A DNA stretch of 64,000 nt, taken from an uncultured Lachnospiraceae bacterium (GTDB lineage: Bacteria > Bacillota > Clostridia > Lachnospirales > Lachnospiraceae). The notes beneath the pieces are model-generated. The model searched no databases. It was not told the origin of the DNA and saw only the letters and a list, made by a program, of their open reading frames with translations. This document shows, one piece after another, positions 60,796 to 64,000 of this stretch. The stretch lies in contig CAKRSV010000011.1 in the NCBI GenBank assembly GCA_934401915.1, positions 33,015 through 97,014 on the forward strand, given 5' to 3'. Position 1 is the first letter of the stretch, and every line of letters starts with the position of its first letter. Made by a program: the position numbers and the translations under genes.

Positions 60796-61629
60796 TTACC
60801 AGTCGCTGCCCCAGTCATCATATCCGCTGTCCCAGTCGCTCCCGGAATCCCAGCTGCTGTCAGAATCCCAATCACTGTCTGAGCTCCAGTTGCTGCTGTC
60901 CGACTCTTCATAATACTGTGAATCGGAAAAGTCTGAATAATCCGAATCATAGGAATAGCTGGAACCGTCGTAATAATCATCCGCATTTTCCGTAAGGGTG
61001 CTGCTCGGCACCGTATTCATCCAGGAGTCCGTATAATAGTCATACTCATACCAGCTGTCGTTAGCGTTCTGGTAATAATACGGCGTGTCATCATAATAAT
61101 AGTAGCCCGTCGAAGTTCCCGATGCAGCCCATAAGGCAATTCCCACAATCACGACCAGGATCACAACCAGATACAGATTGGAAAAAAGGAAATAGCGCAG
61201 CCCCTTTTTGCCAGAGGTAGACCGACCGCCTGCCCCCTGAGGCGCTCCGCCTCCCTTCTGGTGCGACTTCTGAACGGCAACACGCTCTTTCATTTTCATA
61301 TAAAGCTCGTTTACCGCATACGCTTCATCTGTTCCCTCATAACGGACGGCACGTGTTCCATCGTCTTTATTTTTGTATACGATAAATTTTCCGGTCTGTT
61401 CATCCTTATAGATACCGAATGCCCTTGCGCCCTTATAGTCCTCCCCAATAAAGGTTCGCATATCCTGCAACGGCAGATTATGATCCTGCGCCCATTTTTT
61501 CAGTTCCTCAACGGTCGTCGGGACACCGTTTCCAACTCTCTTATAGCGCTCATTCGTCGCGCCGCAGTGCGGGCATTTCTGATCGCTTTCTTCTATCCAG
61601 TTCCCACAGAAATTACATTTAACCTTCAT
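60796..61629 (-). CDS. Zinc-ribbon membrane protein with an acidic Ser/Asp/Trp/Tyr repeat tail
   Basis: 277 aa from the ATG at 61629 behind GGGGGT. The N-terminal zinc ribbon has CNFCG (Cys5, Cys8) and CPHCG (Cys19, Cys22). A middle domain (about 35-110: LPLQDMRTFIGEDYKGARAF, FIVYKNKDDGTRAVRYEGTD) is followed by one membrane helix at about 148-167 (LYLVVILVVIVGIALWAASG). The C-terminal 105 residues are low-complexity DSDWDS/YYYDD-like repeats facing outside. Family not recognised; probably a regulatory or surface protein of Clostridia. Confidence 0.78.
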   Translation of the reverse strand: MKVKCNFCGNWIEESDQKCPHCGATNERYKRVGNGVPTTVEELKKWAQDHNLPLQDMRTFIGEDYKGARAFGIYKDEQTGKFIVYKNKDDGTRAVRYEGTDEAYAVNELYMKMKERVAVQKSHQKGGGAPQGAGGRSTSGKKGLRYFLFSNLYLVVILVVIVGIALWAASGTSTGYYYYDDTPYYYQNANDSWYEYDYYTDSWMNTVPSSTLTENADDYYDGSSYSYDSDYSDFSDSQYYEESDSSNWSSDSDWDSDSSWDSGSDWDSGYDDWGSDW

Positions 61630-61758
61630 ATAAACCCCCATTTTGTTCTTTAGAGACGACAGCTTTTGCTGACGCTTCTACCTTGCTATAACTACCGCAT
61701 ACAGTATAGCATACCATCGCAGGTCGACGCCACCCTAAAAAGGTGCTTACCGCGCAAT

Positions 61759-61806
61759 GTCAAAAAGACAACAAACCCTTTACCTGTTTGTTGTCTTTGA
61801 CATTTT
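61759..61806. terminator. Long bidirectional terminator hairpin
   Basis: TGTCAAAAAGACAACAAAC (61759-61777) pairs with GTTTGTTGTCTTTGACA (61786-61802) with a two-base bulge, with TTTTT following on the plus strand. It ends the chemoreceptor transcript and isolates it from the zinc-ribbon gene; the rest of 61630-61871 is noncoding. Confidence 0.82.
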
Positions 61807-61871
61807 TCCTTATCTATTTTTCTGATGCATTTCTCTATGCAGCCAGCAACAGTCTTTGACAGATCCTGTTA

Positions 61872-63578
61872 TCAAATATCTGCAACCTGGAATTTCTGGA
61901 TCAGTTCACGCAGATTGTCCGCTTCACTGCTCATCTCCTGGCTGGCAGCGGCACACTCCTCAGACGTTGCAGAGTTGGTCTGTACCACATCGTTGATCTG
62001 TTCAATTCCCTCATTGATCTGATAAATTTCTGTCGTCTGTGTTTCCAGAGTATCCGCAATATTGGAAACTTCCTCTGTGATCGTCCCAGAAGTCTTAGCA
62101 ACCTCGTCCAGCTGTGCAGCCGTCTGTCCTGCGATCACCATACCCTTTTCTACAGCCTTAACAGAAGTCTCGATCAATAAAGAGGATTCCTTCGCTGCCT
62201 GCGCACTCTGATCTGCCAGCACATTTACCTGATTTGCTACCACTGCAAAGCCTTTTCCGGCTTCACCGGCTCTTGCCGCTTCGATCGAAGCGTTTAACGC
62301 CAGCAGATTTGTCTGGGAAGCTATCTCGTTTATTGTTGCAATGATCTTATCGATCTCTTTTGACGCCACACTGATCTCATTCATGGAATCAACCATTTCA
62401 CGCATCTTGCCATTGCTCTCGAAAATAGAGTTTCCAAGCTGTTCCACTCTTCCGCTTATCTCCTTTGCAGACTGCGAATTCTTTGCTACCTGCTCGGATA
62501 CGCTCGCAACGGTTGCCGTCAGCTCTTCAACAACTGCCGCCTGATTCGTAGCGCCGTCTGCAAGATCACTCGAGCTTGATGCTACCTGCTCTGCACCGCT
62601 TAACACTTCATCTGAAACGTGCTGAATTCCCTTAATCGTCTCTGACATACTCTTTTCAAATGACATAAAGGAATTTAAAATACCAATAAAATCGCCTTTC
62701 CACTCTACCTGAGGCTGAACATCAAAGATTCCTTCCGAAAACCGCTTCATTGCACGGTCAATATCCTCCACGTAGGATGCCAGGATGCGAATAGATTTGC
62801 GCATACTGTGTGCAAGTCTTCCAACCTCATCCTCAGAATGATAATCCAATGTACTATGTAAATTTCCTTCTGTTAATTCGTTTGCCACACCCTCAATTTC
62901 ATGTAATGGCTCCAGAATTGACTGCAATACCTTTTCACCGGTTTTATTTGACCGAATGATCGCCAGGATCAGGCAGATCACTATGACAGCAATTCCCGCG
63001 ATCGCCAAAATCAGGGTAAACAGGACTGCCTGATTACTAGCCTGATCTGTCTCAATATCCAGTTCCAGTCCAATTTCCACTACCTTGTTCAGTGCCGGAG
63101 TACACTTATTGATAATCGCATTGTTCGCATTCTCCAGATCGCCATTCATAATATCCTGCATAATGGAATATCCGATAGATCCCCAGTCTGAAAGGGAATT
63201 TGCATATTCCTGATAACGTTCGTCCGAAATGATTCCTGTTTTCTTTAAACTTTTCAATTCAGAATCAACTTCTGCCAGTATATCCTCCACATTCTGTTCA
63301 TATTCCTGATATTTGGATGTATCCTTATTTAACGCCATTTCCCTGATATTTCTCGCCGCGGAATTGACATTGATTCTACAGATCTTCACTGCCGTATCTG
63401 CACGCTGTACTTTTTCCACATATCGCATCATATTGGCGAACAGGATACCAATAACCAATACGGAAAGTATTCCGGAGATCAGCATCATTCTGATAACTTT
63501 TTTGTAGCCGTAACTTATCCTTTCTTTTAAACTCATTTCTTCCAATTTGAAGTTCTTAGAATTTTTTCCCAATGACAT
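61872..63578 (-). CDS. Methyl-accepting chemotaxis protein
   Basis: 568 aa. Membrane helix at about 28-52, a four-helix-type ligand-binding domain (55-195), second helix (about 198-220), HAMP ([20 protein letters not shown]) and a signalling domain with [20 protein letters not shown], then [14 protein letters not shown]. It reports to CheA in the chemotaxis array. No chemotaxis genes are adjacent. Compared with the chemoreceptor in the pentose island the sensor domain is unrelated in sequence beyond the general fold. It probably has its own promoter in the AT-rich 3' flank of the tRNA cluster. Confidence 0.94.
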   Translation of the reverse strand: MSLGKNSKNFKLEEMSLKERISYGYKKVIRMMLISGILSVLVIGILFANMMRYVEKVQRADTAVKICRINVNSAARNIREMALNKDTSKYQEYEQNVEDILAEVDSELKSLKKTGIISDERYQEYANSLSDWGSIGYSIMQDIMNGDLENANNAIINKCTPALNKVVEIGLELDIETDQASNQAVLFTLILAIAGIAVIVICLILAIIRSNKTGEKVLQSILEPLHEIEGVANELTEGNLHSTLDYHSEDEVGRLAHSMRKSIRILASYVEDIDRAMKRFSEGIFDVQPQVEWKGDFIGILNSFMSFEKSMSETIKGIQHVSDEVLSGAEQVASSSSDLADGATNQAAVVEELTATVASVSEQVAKNSQSAKEISGRVEQLGNSIFESNGKMREMVDSMNEISVASKEIDKIIATINEIASQTNLLALNASIEAARAGEAGKGFAVVANQVNVLADQSAQAAKESSLLIETSVKAVEKGMVIAGQTAAQLDEVAKTSGTITEEVSNIADTLETQTTEIYQINEGIEQINDVVQTNSATSEECAAASQEMSSEADNLRELIQKFQVADI

Positions 63579-63696
63579 AACTCATTTTCCTTTCTCTGAA
63601 AGTTTCAAAATTCAGTTCTTATATATCAAAAAAATTTATTATTGTCAATAAAATTATCTTGTCGCTATAACAAAATATTCGTTTGGTCATAAATGT

Positions 63697-63730
63697 AAAA
63701 AGCCTTAGCTCCTCTCCGAGCCAAGACCCT
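63697..63730 (-). terminator. Intrinsic terminator of the tRNA cluster
   Basis: On the minus strand GTCTTGGCTC and GAGCTAAGGC (with one G-U pair) form a 10-bp stem followed by TTTTT, 25 bp after the tRNA-Lys gene, so it should end the tRNA transcript before the chemoreceptor gene. Confidence 0.82.
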
Positions 63731-63754
63731 TTCTTATCACATACCTATATAAAA

Positions 63755-63827
63755 TGAAGCACGGGGGATTCGAACCCCCGACAACCTGATTAAAAGTCAG
63801 GTGCTCTACCGACTGAGCTAGTGCTCC
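63755..63827 (-). tRNA. tRNA-Lys (anticodon TTT)
   Basis: 73 nt with discriminator A and no encoded CCA. The cloverleaf is complete: acceptor GGAGCAC/GTGCTTC with one G-U pair, D-loop TAGCTCAGTCGGTAGAGCA, anticodon loop CTTTTAA and T-loop GGTTCGAATCC. Confidence 0.95.
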
Positions 63828-63848
63828 TTATTTTTGGGTAAAACAAAA

Positions 63849-63921
<73 letters not shown>

Positions 63922-63927
63922 ATTGAG

Positions 63928-64000
63928 TAGCGGGGACAGGATTTGAACCTATGACCTTCGGGTTATGAGCCCGACGAGCTTCCAGACTGCTCCACCCCGC
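63928..64000 (-). tRNA. Initiator tRNA-fMet (anticodon CAT), first base beyond the window
   Basis: The initiator-specific anticodon stem with three G-C pairs (CGGGCTCATAACCCG) is present, with acceptor GCGGGG/CCCCGC and the T-loop GTTCAAATCC. Position 72 is T and the discriminator A; base 1 lies just outside the window. First of three tRNA genes read on the minus strand, 6 bp before tRNA-Phe. Confidence 0.93.

Overview
The window looks like a chromosomal segment of a spore-forming, low-to-mid GC Firmicute, most likely a gut-type member of the Clostridia (Lachnospiraceae). The grounds are: spore genes spmA and spmB, a yaaR-holB-ricT-trmN6-rsmI housekeeping block in Bacillus/Clostridia order, transketolase split into two genes, YesM/YesN-type two-component proteins, GntR-LacI hybrid sugar regulators and strong GGAGG ribosome binding sites. 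The genus cannot be fixed from the sequence alone.

Layout. 1-3.5 kb: a truncated intracellular GH9 glycosidase, an ABC-F ATPase and a small XRE regulator. 3.9-5.7 kb: a BlaR1/BlaI-type membrane protease and repressor pair. 5.8-7.5 kb: a HindIII-family restriction-modification system whose nuclease gene carries an in-frame amber stop; its promoter contains a LexA-type (SOS) box. 7.7-18.6 kb: an accessory, partly decayed stretch with a MATE exporter, a methyltransferase, acetyltransferases, a prolyl-tRNA deacylase, a pseudouridine synthase, a DUF4160/DUF2442 pair and a lipoprotein. It is interspersed with remnants: a Fic tail, a cupin with an opal stop, a frameshifted GNAT, a LysE with an internal deletion, a DUF6483 piece, an ATPase tail and a hydrolase/nitrilase chimera. 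Two unusual repeat or structured intergenic elements also lie here.

18.6-44 kb is a pentose island centred on L-arabinose. It holds araA-araB-araD plus split transketolase and ribulose-phosphate epimerase (arabinose to xylulose-5-P to the non-oxidative pentose phosphate pathway), an AraR-type repressor, a chemoreceptor and a complete sugar ABC importer of the YtfQ/R/T-YjfF type. It continues with a second AraR-like regulator and a membrane three-component sensor (YesM-type kinase, sugar-binding lipoprotein, YesN-type regulator). A near-palindrome TACAAGTTGTA recurs with at most one mismatch upstream of araA, of the importer and of the sensor kinase, suggesting one local regulon. A GGDEF protein, a DUF885 protein, an Mrr-like membrane protein and a cytoplasmic GH27 glycosidase follow.

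44-64 kb is mostly core and on the minus strand: spmA and spmB separated by an FAD dehydrogenase, tcdA, a rhodanese/TtcA-like fusion, an AlkD-like protein, an isochorismatase, acpP, and the rsmI to lysine-decarboxylase-like block with a guanylate-kinase-like gene where Bacillus has tmk. After these come an HD hydrolase, an AzlC/AzlD deletion chimera, a CgeB-like glycosyltransferase, an orphan PTS EIIC, a zinc-ribbon membrane protein and a second chemoreceptor. The window ends in a tRNA cluster (fMet, Phe, Lys, read on the minus strand).

All family assignments come from reading motifs and remembered families; no database search was run.
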